From Chitinophagaceae bacterium (GTDB lineage: Bacteria; Bacteroidota; Bacteroidia; Chitinophagales; Chitinophagaceae): a stretch of DNA of 57,549 bases. Of this stretch, positions 37,250 to 45,827 are shown in pieces; the stretch's first letter is position 1, and every line of letters begins with the position of its first letter. Where the stretch lies: positions 1 through 57,549 of the forward strand of contig JANYCA010000090.1 in the NCBI GenBank assembly GCA_025360525.1. Direction: 5' to 3'. The notes beneath the pieces are model-generated. The model did not search any database and was not told the DNA's origin. It saw only the letters and a list, made by a program, of their open reading frames with translations. The translations under genes and the position numbers were made by a program.

Positions 37250-37311
37250 AAGCCCCGTTTATTTATGTGGCTGCCTGTTATGTTGTTGATTTATTTATTT
37301 TTTACCCGGCA

Positions 37312-38388
37312 TTAAAATGAAATTGCTATTGCTGTAGTTATAAAGAAATTGTTGTTTACCGGCTGTCCGTTTTTTTGAAAGGTTTTGTCTTTTCCAGAAA
37401 AGCCACGGCCTTCTATTCGCCACATTACATTGTCACGAATAAGGCAATCATAATTTAAAGAGTATCCCCATGTTTTAAAACCATTGGGTGTTCCCGTACT
37501 TATAATAACGCCGCTTACATCGCTGTAATATTCTGCCCTCATGGCAATATTGTTTTTTGCATTGGGGCTTATTTTCAAAATTACAACAGGAGAATACCAT
37601 GTATTATACTTACTGCTGCCTTTTGCTTTTTGCTCTGTACCAATATCAAAACCAGTGGTAAGTGCTAATTTATCTGTTAGCTGAAAGATGCCATAAAAAT
37701 TATGAAAATAACGCATTTGGCGCACACTGTCGGGCTTATCGTTACCAATAAATGAACTGCTGTTGAGCGTAATTTTTGCGTTGGGTTTATAGGTGAGCTG
37801 GTGACCAAATGCAGGTATGTTGTTTCCATCTACTCTCTGTATTCGTTGCCAGCCATTTAGTAATAAGCCACTGATAAACCATTTGCCATCATCAGTTGTG
37901 TAAGATATTTTAGCGCCAGTTTCAAAGTAAGGAGAATTGTCGGCCAATATACTTCTTGTAAGGTTCCAGCAATCTTTTCCGATGGCACTTTCAAAACCAA
38001 TGTGAGATGAAAAAAGACCTGCATCAATCCAAAGATTTTTTTTCTTTGAAATTTTCACCCCTGCATTGGCCTCCAAAATATTTTTTAACACACCGGGTTC
38101 CGCGGCAAGATTTGCGTTAGTGTAAGTGCCTGACATTAATGCCAGGTTTGCTCGTACATTTTCTTTTTGATATGCTGCTTTTATAAATCCCAGATTAAGG
38201 TTTACTTCATTGTGCCTGTTGTAAGCATACACAAAAGACGGTCGATTGTGATTTGAAGGTTTTCCAAAATCATAAGTATAATAAGTTTCAATATAACCAC
38301 TAAAAGTTAAGGGAGAGACGGTGGTATCTGTTTGAGAAAATCCTTTAGCGGCTATTAATATTAGTGCTATAAATATTTTAGTTTTCAT
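37312..38388 (-). CDS. OmpL-like outer-membrane beta-barrel porin (Bbp2 family)
   Basis: A 358-residue exported barrel: signal peptide (ending KGFSQ), then FSGYIETYYTYDFGKPSNHN, which is the typical start of the beta-barrel porin-2 (OmpL-like) family, alternating amphipathic strands and a terminal Phe (AIAISF) for BAM insertion. In this phylum a porin of this family is commonly placed between kdpC and kdpD, presumably to let K+ through the outer membrane. Here the toxin-antitoxin cassette separates it from kdpC. Confidence 0.85.
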   Translation of the reverse strand: MKTKIFIALILIAAKGFSQTDTTVSPLTFSGYIETYYTYDFGKPSNHNRPSFVYAYNRHNEVNLNLGFIKAAYQKENVRANLALMSGTYTNANLAAEPGVLKNILEANAGVKISKKKNLWIDAGLFSSHIGFESAIGKDCWNLTRSILADNSPYFETGAKISYTTDDGKWFISGLLLNGWQRIQRVDGNNIPAFGHQLTYKPNAKITLNSSSFIGNDKPDSVRQMRYFHNFYGIFQLTDKLALTTGFDIGTEQKAKGSSKYNTWYSPVVILKISPNAKNNIAMRAEYYSDVSGVIISTGTPNGFKTWGYSLNYDCLIRDNVMWRIEGRGFSGKDKTFQKNGQPVNNNFFITTAIAISF

Positions 38389-38487
38389 TTTTTTGTTTTA
38401 ATTATTGTAAAGTAACATTGGATTTCAACACATTTTACTTTTCTGTTCTTTTTAAACCAATAAAGTATTTTTATATTTTTAAAATTG

Positions 38488-38607
38488 TTAATTGCGTAAA
38501 ATCTCTTTGGTACTATCTTTAATTGTTACAGTTCTTGTAGCATCAATATTAGCTGCCTGTGCAGAAATGGCAGAATGAAGGATGCCGCTATTTTCATTTA
38601 TTTTGTT
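38488..38607 (-). pseudogene. Possible remnant of a small exported-protein gene
   Basis: A 39-codon frame without ATG that reads as plausible protein (ISAQAANIDATRTVTIKDST). A signal-peptide-like start, ATG AAA ATA GCG GCA, lies in another frame over the same bases (near 38597), as though a frameshift had split a short exported gene. It borders the toxin-antitoxin cassette. This is a weak call. Confidence 0.25.
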
Positions 38608-38608
38608 T

Positions 38609-38616
38609 TAAATTTG
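38609..38616 (+). promoter_or_regulatory. -7 box for the toxin-antitoxin cassette
   Basis: TAAATTTG matches TAnnTTTG exactly and ends 13 bases before the antitoxin ATG. Confidence 0.5.
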
Positions 38617-38629
38617 ATAAAATATTTTT

Positions 38630-38875
38630 ATGGATGCAGTATTTAAAGTACCCGCTTCAGAATTTAATGAAGAACTTTTTAAAAAAATAATTGCTTTGGT
38701 TAAAGGGACAAATTCGGACATTACCATTGCAGTAAAAGATAAAACTGACGTCGTTGTACATTCTGAAACCAACGAGCAGTTTTTTAAAAAACTAAATAAA
38801 TCTGTTGAAGATGTTGAACAGGGAAAAGGAGTAACATTTACTATGAAAGAATTAAATGAGTTTATTTCAAAATAA
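38630..38875 (+). CDS. Antitoxin of a YoeB-type toxin-antitoxin pair
   Basis: An 81-residue acidic protein directly before the toxin gene (eight bases). It does not look like a classical YefM (no Phd/YefM N-terminal SYSEARQNL motif). Instead it opens with FKVPASEFNEELFKKI, has a strand ITIAVKD, and ends in VTFTMKELNEFISK. The role is taken from its place and size; it should bind YoeB through its C-terminal part and repress the operon. Confidence 0.7.
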   Translation: MDAVFKVPASEFNEELFKKIIALVKGTNSDITIAVKDKTDVVVHSETNEQFFKKLNKSVEDVEQGKGVTFTMKELNEFISK

Positions 38876-38883
38876 CTTCTACC

Positions 38884-39141
38884 ATGAGGAATGTTCAATT
38901 TTCTCCCAGTGCTGTAGAGGAACTTCGAAAATTTAAGCGTGGTAATCAAAATCTTGCTTTTAAAGTTCTTGAACTTATTATTCATATTCAACACAATTCT
39001 TTCACAGGTTTGGGAAAACCTGAAGGCCTTAAAGGGAATTATCAGGGTTATTGGTCGAGAAGAATTAATGATGAACATCGCTTGATTTATACTGTAACTG
39101 ATGAATTGATTATTATACACTCCTGTTTTGGACATTATTAA
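38884..39141 (+). CDS. yoeB: Txe/YoeB family mRNA interferase toxin
   Basis: YoeB enters the ribosomal A site and cuts mRNA. The 85 residues have the expected length and the family's active-site block GLGKPEGLKGN (catalytic Glu), YWSRRINDEHRLIY (catalytic Arg) and the C-terminal FGHY (His-Tyr). The E. coli toxin has GKGKPEPLK, FWSRRITEEHRLVY and YHY in the same places. All key residues are intact, so the toxin should be active. It is on the strand opposite to the kdp genes and sits between kdpC and the porin. Confidence 0.9.
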   Translation: MRNVQFSPSAVEELRKFKRGNQNLAFKVLELIIHIQHNSFTGLGKPEGLKGNYQGYWSRRINDEHRLIYTVTDELIIIHSCFGHY

Positions 39142-39288
39142 ATCAAAAAAATTCAAATTCAATCTCCTTTACCGCAATAAAAAAAACTATCAGCTCTTTT
39201 CAATGCATCGATCTCTAATTTTCTTTTTAGTATGGTGCTAGTACTAATTGGTTTGTGCAAAATGAACAGCTTTAAAAATATTAGCTTG

Positions 39289-39341
39289 TATCAAAAACAT
39301 TTTAATTTATCCAATTATCAAAAATTATTTCAATTTATCCA
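39289..39341. repeat. Imperfect direct repeat at the 3' end of kdpC
   Basis: Two adjacent 25/26-bp units (39289-39313 and 39316-39341) share TATCAAAAA...ATTT(A/C)AATTTATCCA. The second unit contains the kdpC stop codon, so the repeat may be a duplication at the boundary of the inserted cassette. Confidence 0.5.
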
Positions 39342-39888
39342 GTTCAATATTTAATTTCAACACATTCACTTTTGCAGGACCAAACAAGCCGAGTAATGGT
39401 TTTTCTGTTTGCTGATTTACCAGGCTGATTAATTTTGATTCGTCCAACTTGCGAATAAGGGCAATTCTTTTTATTTGTATGGTAGCACCGGCAGGCGATA
39501 AATCAGGATCAAGTCCACTACCCGATGCAGTTACCAGTTCCGCAGGTATTTCTTCTTTTTTAGCAGCAGGATTATGCACTAAAAAACTATCAATTCTGCC
39601 CTGAACCTGTTTTAAATATTCGGGATTAGCCGCACCTTTATTAGATCCTGCCGAACCTGCTGCGTTGTAATCTACCGCAGATGGCCTGCCCCAGAAATAT
39701 TTATCTTCTGTAAACTTTTGGCCAATATTGGCGTATCCAACCACCTTGCCATTCACTGATACCGTTTCGCCCTTTCCGCTGCCTGGAGCAAATTTTGCTA
39801 TACCTGCAATAAGTAAAGGATAAAGAACCGCACATAAAATGATAAAGACCATGGTAAGTTTTATAGAAGGCCAAACATATTTTTTCAT
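39325..39888 (-). CDS. kdpC: Potassium-transporting ATPase subunit KdpC
   Basis: KdpC is the single-span subunit that stabilises the KdpFABC potassium pump. The 187 residues match the family length: one N-terminal membrane helix (about 10-30), YPLLIAGIAKFAPG, YFWGRPSAVDYNAAGSAGSN, and ASGSGLDPDLSPAGA, the best-known KdpC signature. It starts 18 bases after the kdpB stop. Confidence 0.95.
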   Translation of the reverse strand: MKKYVWPSIKLTMVFIILCAVLYPLLIAGIAKFAPGSGKGETVSVNGKVVGYANIGQKFTEDKYFWGRPSAVDYNAAGSAGSNKGAANPEYLKQVQGRIDSFLVHNPAAKKEEIPAELVTASGSGLDPDLSPAGATIQIKRIALIRKLDESKLISLVNQQTEKPLLGLFGPAKVNVLKLNIELDKLK

Positions 39889-39906
39889 GATTGTAAATTT
39901 AATTTT

Positions 39907-41952
39907 TTAAATAAATAATGCTACTACAAGGTCAAGGAGTTTGATGCCGATAAAAGGCACAATTATTCCCCCTAACCCATAAATTATAAGATTTCTTCTA
40001 AGCAGTGCGACGGCACCAATTGGCTTGTAAGCAACGCCTTTTAAAGCCAGTGGTATAAGCATGGGAATAATGATAGCATTGAAAATAACTGCAGATAAAA
40101 TAGCGCTCTCCGGGCTGTGCAATTGCATGATATTGAGTGCTTGCAAAGCAGGGATAGAAGTAATAAATAAAGCTGGCACGATGGCAAAATATTTTGCTAC
40201 GTCATTGGCAATGGAGAAGGTGGTAAGTGTACCCCTGGTCATTAAAAGTTGTTTACCTATCTCTACTATTTCTATCAGCTTTGTGGGATCATTATCGAGG
40301 TCAACCATGTTACCGGCTTCTTTTGCAGCAGCAGTTCCGCTGTTCATAGCCACACCTACATCGGCCTGTGCAAGGGCGGGTGCATCGTTGGTGCCATCAC
40401 CCATCATGGCTACCAGCCTACCTTCACTCTGCTCTTTTTTAATGTAATTCATTTTATCTTCCGGCTTTGCTTCTGCAATAAAATCATCCACACCTGCTTT
40501 TTCTGCAATAAATTTTGCTGTTAGAGGATTATCACCTGTTACCATTACGGTTTTAATACCCATTTTTCTAAGACGTTCAAAACGTTCGCTGATGCCTGGT
40601 TTAATAATATCCTGCAACTCTATTACACCCAATATTTTATCATTTTCTGCCACAACTAAAGGAGTACCTCCATTGCTTGAAATGAGTTTTACCCGTTCAG
40701 CAGTTTCGGCTGGAAATATATTACCAGCTTTCTCAGCTAAATTGCGAATAGCATCAGAAGCACCTTTCCTTATTTTTATTTGTTCATAATCAATTCCGGA
40801 ATTTCTTGTTTCCGCAGTGAATTTAATAAACCGTGGGTTTTGTATTTCGTAACTTAAGGGATTGATGCCTGCCAGTTCAATAATTGATTTTCCTTCCGGT
40901 GTTTCATCAGCCATAGAACTTAACACGGTACATTTAATAAAATGTTTTTCATCCACTCCATCGGCTGGATAAAAATTTGTTGCTTTTCTGTTGCCTATTG
41001 TAATGGTTCCTGTTTTATCTAACAACAAAACATCAATATCACCAGCAGTTTCTACTGCCTTACCACTTTTGGTAATTACGTTTGCTCTTAATGCCCTATC
41101 CATGCCTGCTATGCCAATGGCACTCAGTAAACCGCCAATTGTTGTTGGAATTAAGCACACATATAAAGAAACAAAAGCACCAATGGTAATAGGCGTATTT
41201 GCATAATCTGCAAATGGTTTTAGTGTTACGCAAACGATCAGAAAAATGATTGTAAAACTTGCCAGCAAAATGGTGAGTGCTATTTCGTTGGGTGTTTTTT
41301 GCCTGGATGCACCTTCTACCAGTGCAATCATTTTATCTAAAAAGCTTTCGCCCGGTTCGGTGGTTACCCTTACCTCAATTTTATCAGATAAAACTTTGGT
41401 GCCGCCGGTAACGGAGCTTTTATCGCCACCGGATTCTCTTATCACCGGGGCACTTTCACCTGTAATAGCACTTTCATCTATGGTAGCAATTCCTTTAATA
41501 ATTTCACCATCCATGGGAATCATGTCACCAGCTTCGCAAAGAAAATGATCGCCTTTTCTCAGTTCAGAAGAAGGGACAATCTTCATTTCATTCACATACA
41601 TTTCACCCACCGGAAATATTTTTTTTGCAGGTGTGTCCTCTCTTGTTTTACGAAGGCTGTTTGCCTGTGCTTTTCCTCTTGCTTCGGCAATAGCTTCGGC
41701 AAAATTGGCAAACAATACGGTAATAAATAAAACTCCAAAAATAATGAGATTATACGCCAGCGATCCCTGGGAAGTTTCTCCAGCGGCTATCCAGATACAA
41801 ACCCCTAACATAATGATGGTACCAATATAAACGGTAAACATCACCGGGTTTTTTAACATGACCGCTGGTTTTAGTTTTACAAAAGACTGTTTCAATGCTT
41901 GTGATACCAGGGAGCCTTCAAACAATTTGGTATTTTTTTTATGAATTGACAT
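39907..41952 (-). CDS. kdpB: Potassium-transporting P-type ATPase subunit KdpB
   Basis: KdpB is the ATP-hydrolysing subunit of the high-affinity K+ pump. In 681 residues it shows the complete P-type set: ITGESAPV in the actuator domain, the phosphorylation loop DKTGTI, the nucleotide-binding region, [10 protein letters not shown], and the hinge [16 protein letters not shown], with seven to eight membrane segments. It lies 52 bases after kdpA. Confidence 0.97.
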   Translation of the reverse strand: MSIHKKNTKLFEGSLVSQALKQSFVKLKPAVMLKNPVMFTVYIGTIIMLGVCIWIAAGETSQGSLAYNLIIFGVLFITVLFANFAEAIAEARGKAQANSLRKTREDTPAKKIFPVGEMYVNEMKIVPSSELRKGDHFLCEAGDMIPMDGEIIKGIATIDESAITGESAPVIRESGGDKSSVTGGTKVLSDKIEVRVTTEPGESFLDKMIALVEGASRQKTPNEIALTILLASFTIIFLIVCVTLKPFADYANTPITIGAFVSLYVCLIPTTIGGLLSAIGIAGMDRALRANVITKSGKAVETAGDIDVLLLDKTGTITIGNRKATNFYPADGVDEKHFIKCTVLSSMADETPEGKSIIELAGINPLSYEIQNPRFIKFTAETRNSGIDYEQIKIRKGASDAIRNLAEKAGNIFPAETAERVKLISSNGGTPLVVAENDKILGVIELQDIIKPGISERFERLRKMGIKTVMVTGDNPLTAKFIAEKAGVDDFIAEAKPEDKMNYIKKEQSEGRLVAMMGDGTNDAPALAQADVGVAMNSGTAAAKEAGNMVDLDNDPTKLIEIVEIGKQLLMTRGTLTTFSIANDVAKYFAIVPALFITSIPALQALNIMQLHSPESAILSAVIFNAIIIPMLIPLALKGVAYKPIGAVALLRRNLIIYGLGGIIVPFIGIKLLDLVVALFI

Positions 41953-42004
41953 TATAATTTAATTTTATGTTGATCTTTTTAATTATTGTAAAATAATTGC
42001 TACT

Positions 42005-43720
42005 CTATTTCATACCAAAATATTCTGCTATTGGCCCAAGTACCAAGGGAGGGAAATAAGACAATGCGGTTAAAATGATGATGATTGTAAAAGTCAAAAT
42101 TCCAAAAGTGAGTGAGTCCACTTTTAAAGTGCCGGCAGATTCAGGTATAAATTTTTTCTTTGCCAACAAGCCGATAATGGCTATCGGGCCAATAATAGGA
42201 ATAAACCTGCCCAATAATAATACAAACCCTGTGGTTACATTCCAAAAAATATTATTATCTCCCAGTCCTTCAAATCCACTTCCATTATTTGCATTGGATG
42301 AAGTAAACTCGTAAAACATTTCAGAAAATCCGTGATTACCCGGGTTGTTTAACCAATTAGCCGGTTGTACTGCCCAATCGGCATTGCCGTGGTTTACAAA
42401 ATAATATGCAGCCAATGCAGTACCGCCTTTTATTAAAAAGGCTGACAACAAGGTTACTAATGCGGCAATCTTTACTTCCCTTGCCTCTACTTTATGGCCC
42501 AAAAATTCGGGGGTGCGCCCAACCATCAGGCCTCCTATAAATACTGCTATTATGATGTAAATAAAATAGTTGAGAATGCCAACACCGCATCCGCCGTAAA
42601 ATGCATTAATTAGCATACCCAGCATTTGCATCATGCCCGATAAAGGCATAGAACTATCGTGCATGCTATTTACCGAACCGGTGGAAATAATAGTGGTAAT
42701 TATACTCCAGTAACCAGATGCGGCAGGGCCAAACCGCACTTCTTTTCCTTCCATTGCGCCTGTAGCCTGCATAATACCCATTTTGGCAATTGCAGTACTG
42801 CCTTGCATTTCCCAATATATGGTAGGTATAACGAGGAATAACATTCCCACCGTCATAATACCAAAAATAACATAAGCAAATTTTTTGCGCTTGATATAAA
42901 ACCCGAAAGCAAAAAGCATTGCCATAGGAATTAATACCTGTGCCACCAACTCTACCATATTAGTAAAGTAATTTGGGTTCTCCAGTGGGTGAGCGGAGTT
43001 AGCACCAAACCAGCCACCACCATTGGTACCAAGGTGTTTTATAGCAATCATACCAGCTGCAGGCCCACGGCTAACTTTAACGGTATCTCCCTGTAAAGTG
43101 ACTATACTATCTTTACCATCAAAGCTTGCAGGTGTGCCATTAAAAGCCATTATTACTGCCATTATAATACACAGCGGCAACAATATCCTGGTGATAGATT
43201 TAGTAAAAATTTCCCAGAAGTTACCCAGGTTATCGGTGGTTTTATGTTTTAATCCATTGAATAAGGCTACTGCACACGCAATGCCCGTTGCTGCACTTAC
43301 AAACTGTAGAAAAGTAATTACAAATAATTGGGTTAAATAAGTGACACCGCTTTCGCCTGAATAGTGCTGCAGATTACAGTTAACCAAAAAACTGATAGCA
43401 GTATTGAAACTGAGGTCAGGCGTCATGTTGGGGTTCCCATCCGGGTTTAAAGGAAGATGAGCCTGGTTGAGTAAAAGGAAAAAAGCATAAAAAAGCCAGA
43501 GCATATTGATGGCCAACATGGATTTTAAAAACTCTTTCCAGTTCATACCTTTATTAGGATCAATACCGCTGATGCGATAAATTAATCGTTCAACCGGATA
43601 CATAAAATCGGTAATTGTTTTTTCGCCGGCAAACATTTTTGCTATGTATTTTCCTAGAGGAAAAGCGAGCAACACGGTGATGACAAAGGTTACCATTACG
43701 CCAATTAATTCTGTGTTCAT
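42005..43720 (-). CDS. kdpA: Potassium-transporting ATPase subunit KdpA
   Basis: KdpA is the channel-like K+-binding subunit of KdpFABC. The 571 residues carry about ten membrane segments and KdpA hallmarks: YPVERLIYRISGIDP near the N-terminus, NTAISFLVNCNLQHYSGES, the selectivity-filter region GTNGGGWFGANSAHPLENP, and SSNANNGSGFEGL. It starts 18 bases after kdpF. Confidence 0.97.
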   Translation of the reverse strand: MNTELIGVMVTFVITVLLAFPLGKYIAKMFAGEKTITDFMYPVERLIYRISGIDPNKGMNWKEFLKSMLAINMLWLFYAFFLLLNQAHLPLNPDGNPNMTPDLSFNTAISFLVNCNLQHYSGESGVTYLTQLFVITFLQFVSAATGIACAVALFNGLKHKTTDNLGNFWEIFTKSITRILLPLCIIMAVIMAFNGTPASFDGKDSIVTLQGDTVKVSRGPAAGMIAIKHLGTNGGGWFGANSAHPLENPNYFTNMVELVAQVLIPMAMLFAFGFYIKRKKFAYVIFGIMTVGMLFLVIPTIYWEMQGSTAIAKMGIMQATGAMEGKEVRFGPAASGYWSIITTIISTGSVNSMHDSSMPLSGMMQMLGMLINAFYGGCGVGILNYFIYIIIAVFIGGLMVGRTPEFLGHKVEAREVKIAALVTLLSAFLIKGGTALAAYYFVNHGNADWAVQPANWLNNPGNHGFSEMFYEFTSSNANNGSGFEGLGDNNIFWNVTTGFVLLLGRFIPIIGPIAIIGLLAKKKFIPESAGTLKVDSLTFGILTFTIIIILTALSYFPPLVLGPIAEYFGMK

Positions 43721-43738
43721 TTTTTGGGGCTTTAAAAA

Positions 43739-43819
43739 TTAAAACTTTTCTGGTTTAACTAAAACGTATAACAGGTAAGCAAATACCAGTATAGAAATAA
43801 TGAAGAGGATTGTTATCAT
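43739..43819 (-). CDS. kdpF: KdpF, small subunit of the potassium ATPase
   Basis: A 26-residue single-helix peptide, too short for most gene finders. It reads as a membrane helix (ITILFIISILVFAYLL) and ends in YVLVKPEKF, which parallels the YALINAEAF end of E. coli KdpF (29 residues). It lies 18 bases before kdpA, its normal place. KdpF stabilises the KdpABC complex in the membrane. Confidence 0.88.
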   Translation of the reverse strand: MITILFIISILVFAYLLYVLVKPEKF

Positions 43820-43824
43820 AATGG

Positions 43825-43911
43825 TTACATTTTTTCGAAAAAGTCGATGGTTTTAAAAAAGATGACAAAGCAAATAATCATTGCCAGAATTAAAAGAATG
43901 GAGTGGAGCAT
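43825..43911 (-). CDS. 28-residue membrane micro-ORF directly before kdpF
   Basis: ATG at 43911 to TAA at 43825, ending five bases before kdpF. The peptide is one hydrophobic helix (SILLILAMIICFVIFF) followed by a charged end TIDFFEKM. It has the size and shape of a small transporter subunit but differs from KdpF. As first gene of the kdp row it would be translated with kdpF; whether it is an additional Kdp subunit is unknown. Confidence 0.6.
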   Translation of the reverse strand: MLHSILLILAMIICFVIFFKTIDFFEKM

Positions 43912-44034
43912 TTTGTTGTATTTAATTTTATTGATTGATTTTAGTATAATGCCAAATTTCATTCCTATTAAACATTAATTCATTTAAGATATTAGTAATG
44001 AGATATTTATAAAAAAAATAAAAATTTATGGCAA

Positions 44035-44061
44035 TAAAAAACCCTTTCATTTTGAAAGGGT
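44035..44061 (-). terminator. Terminator after the NtrC-type regulator gene
   Basis: Read on the minus strand: ACCCTTTCA, a three-base loop, TGAAAGGGT, then TTTTT. It starts 22 bases after the regulator stop at 44083 and separates it from the kdp genes. Confidence 0.85.
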
Positions 44062-44082
44062 AAGACTGTTGTTTTGAAAGGG

Positions 44083-45429
44083 TTAATTAATTTTGTATTC
44101 ATCCAGCTTGCGATACAATGTGGTGAGAGCTATATTCAATAAACGGGACGCCTCGGTTTTGTTACCATTTGTATAGTTCAATACTTTTTGAATATGTATT
44201 TTTTCGGCACTTGCAAGGTCAAAAGCTGATAATGTTTTTCCTTTCGTGTTGGTAAATTGGTAATGCTGTAATTCAACGGGTAAACTTTCAATGGTCAACT
44301 CTGCGGCATCGCTTAGGATAACGCTTCGCTCAATAACATTTTTTAATTCACGGATATTTCCTTTCCACGGATGCTGTTTCAGTGCATCGAGATAGGTGTT
44401 TGAAATTGATAGAATTTTTTTATTGATCTTATTTGCAAAAAGTTTTAAAAAATTAGCGGCCAGTTCTTCAATGTCAATAACCCTTTCTCTTAATGCCGGC
44501 AAAGCAATTTGAAATACTGAAATGCGATAAAACAGATCTTCCCGGAAATTGCCCACTTGAATTTCTTTTTCTAAATCCCTGTTGGTCGCTGCAATAATAC
44601 GAACATCGATTTTTGTTGTTTTACTGTCACCCACTTTTAATAATTCGTCGGTTTCTAAAACCCTTAATAATTTGGCTTGCAGTTCTAAAGGCATTTCGCC
44701 CATTTCATCTAAAAAAACAGTTCCTTTATTGGCTTCTTCAAAAATACCTTTGGTGTCTTTTATCGCACCGGTAAATGCTCCTGCTTTATGGCCAAACAAT
44801 TCATTCTCTAACAATTCTTTGCTAAAGGCAGAACAATTAACGGCGACAAAATTTTGTTTGCTTCGGTTGCTGTTATTATGAATGGCTTGTGCAAATACTT
44901 CCTTGCCGGTACCTGTTTCGCCGGTAAGCAAAACCGTTGCGTCTGTTGAGGCTACTTTTTTTGCAGCTTCAATTGCTGCTTTAATATTTTTTGATTTACC
45001 AATGATGTTTTCAAATGAGTGTTTGTTGCCTAATTGCTTTTCTAATTGCAAAACCCTTTTTGCCAATGCGGCTTTTTCTGTTGCCTTATAGAGCAAAGGA
45101 ATTATTCTATTGTTATCATCGCCTTTAGTGATATAATCAAAGGCCCCGTTTTTAATGGCCTGTACGCCATCAGGAATATTTCCGTAAGCAGTAAGCAAAA
45201 TAATTTCTGTTAAAGGATATTTATTTTTTATGGTTTTTGCTAATTCCACGCCATTGCCATCAGGCAATTTAACATCGCAAATCACTACGTCAACGTTTGT
45301 CGTTTCAAGCTTTTGTAACCCTTTTTTACCATCTCCCGCCTGCAATACTTCAAAGCCCTCCAGGCTGATTATTTTGGAAAGAAGGGTTCTAAGTTTTTCC
45401 TCGTCGTCTATGATTAGTACTTTGTTCAA
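44083..45429 (-). CDS. NtrC-family sigma-54-dependent response regulator
   Basis: A 448-residue activator: receiver domain (1-120; IDDEE acidic pocket, phosphorylatable Asp in VVICDVKLP, Lys in YITKGD), AAA+ domain with Walker A GETGTGKE, the sigma-54 contact loop ELFGHKAGAFTGA, Walker B VFLDEMGEM and REDLFYRISVF, and a Fis-type helix-turn-helix (NKTEASRLLNIALTTLYRKL). I start it at TTG 45429, because the fold begins there and a TACATTTG promoter box lies at 45449-45456, inside the longer frame from 45489. It precedes the kdp genes and is the likely partner of the split KdpD sensor, but a terminator separates them and the link is inferred. Confidence 0.9.
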   Translation of the reverse strand: MNKVLIIDDEEKLRTLLSKIISLEGFEVLQAGDGKKGLQKLETTNVDVVICDVKLPDGNGVELAKTIKNKYPLTEIILLTAYGNIPDGVQAIKNGAFDYITKGDDNNRIIPLLYKATEKAALAKRVLQLEKQLGNKHSFENIIGKSKNIKAAIEAAKKVASTDATVLLTGETGTGKEVFAQAIHNNSNRSKQNFVAVNCSAFSKELLENELFGHKAGAFTGAIKDTKGIFEEANKGTVFLDEMGEMPLELQAKLLRVLETDELLKVGDSKTTKIDVRIIAATNRDLEKEIQVGNFREDLFYRISVFQIALPALRERVIDIEELAANFLKLFANKINKKILSISNTYLDALKQHPWKGNIRELKNVIERSVILSDAAELTIESLPVELQHYQFTNTKGKTLSAFDLASAEKIHIQKVLNYTNGNKTEASRLLNIALTTLYRKLDEYKIN

Positions 45430-45448
45430 GAGTAAAAGTTTTAAGCTA

Positions 45449-45456
45449 CAAATGTA
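45449..45456 (-). promoter_or_regulatory. -7 box for the NtrC-type regulator gene
   Basis: The minus strand reads TACATTTG, an exact TAnnTTTG match, 19 bases before the TTG start at 45429. It helps to decide that start. Confidence 0.5.
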
Positions 45457-45827
45457 AAGCAGAATAATCTGCTGCTGTATGTCTGTCATGAAAATATAGT
45501 AATCCGTTGGCTATTTTTAGCTCGTTTCTACTGATATGTTAAGTTGAAATTGGTAGGACCAGTCAGATAAAATGGGTGGGAAGAAGGTTGGCACTTCCAG
45601 CGCTCTGCCAGGTTAAAAGCCTTTGTGGGCTGGCGTTTGTAAATACTGACCTGTACCAAATAATATCGGCTTTCGACTAACTTTAAAATCGAATCGGTAT
45701 CATTAATCAGGTGCTGGTGCGGTAGGGTAACAGTAAAGATTTTTAATTTTACTTTGCGGATTTATTTATTTATTTTTTTGGGTTGAAAGCTTTTTGATAG
45801 TTAAGGCTTAATAATTATATCAATTGT
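45457..45827. other. Intergenic region, nothing identified
   Basis: About 370 bases between the regulator promoter and the end of the 614-residue protein gene. It is less AT-rich in 45570-45640 than around it, but holds no frame longer than a few dozen codons that looks like protein, and no hairpin with a T-run. A TTGGCAC...GC pattern at 45588-45603 resembles half a sigma-54 promoter, but points into a convergent gene. Confidence 0.4.

Noticed and set aside
38608..39162. 184-codon open frame antisense to the toxin-antitoxin genes
   Set aside because: The YoeB motifs on the plus strand are unmistakable; the antisense frame has Ser/Phe/Ile-rich composition typical of a shadow frame.
43936..43963. 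Sigma-54 (-24/-12) promoter for kdp on the minus strand
   Set aside because: TTGGCAT is a good -24 element, but the base pair ten positions after GG is AA instead of GC, so the -12 element is missing.
45588..45603. TTGGCAC-N-GC pattern on the plus strand resembling a sigma-54 promoter
   Set aside because: The GG-N10-GC spacing fits, but the -12 block is poor and it points into the 3' end of a convergent gene with no plus-strand gene until 47994.
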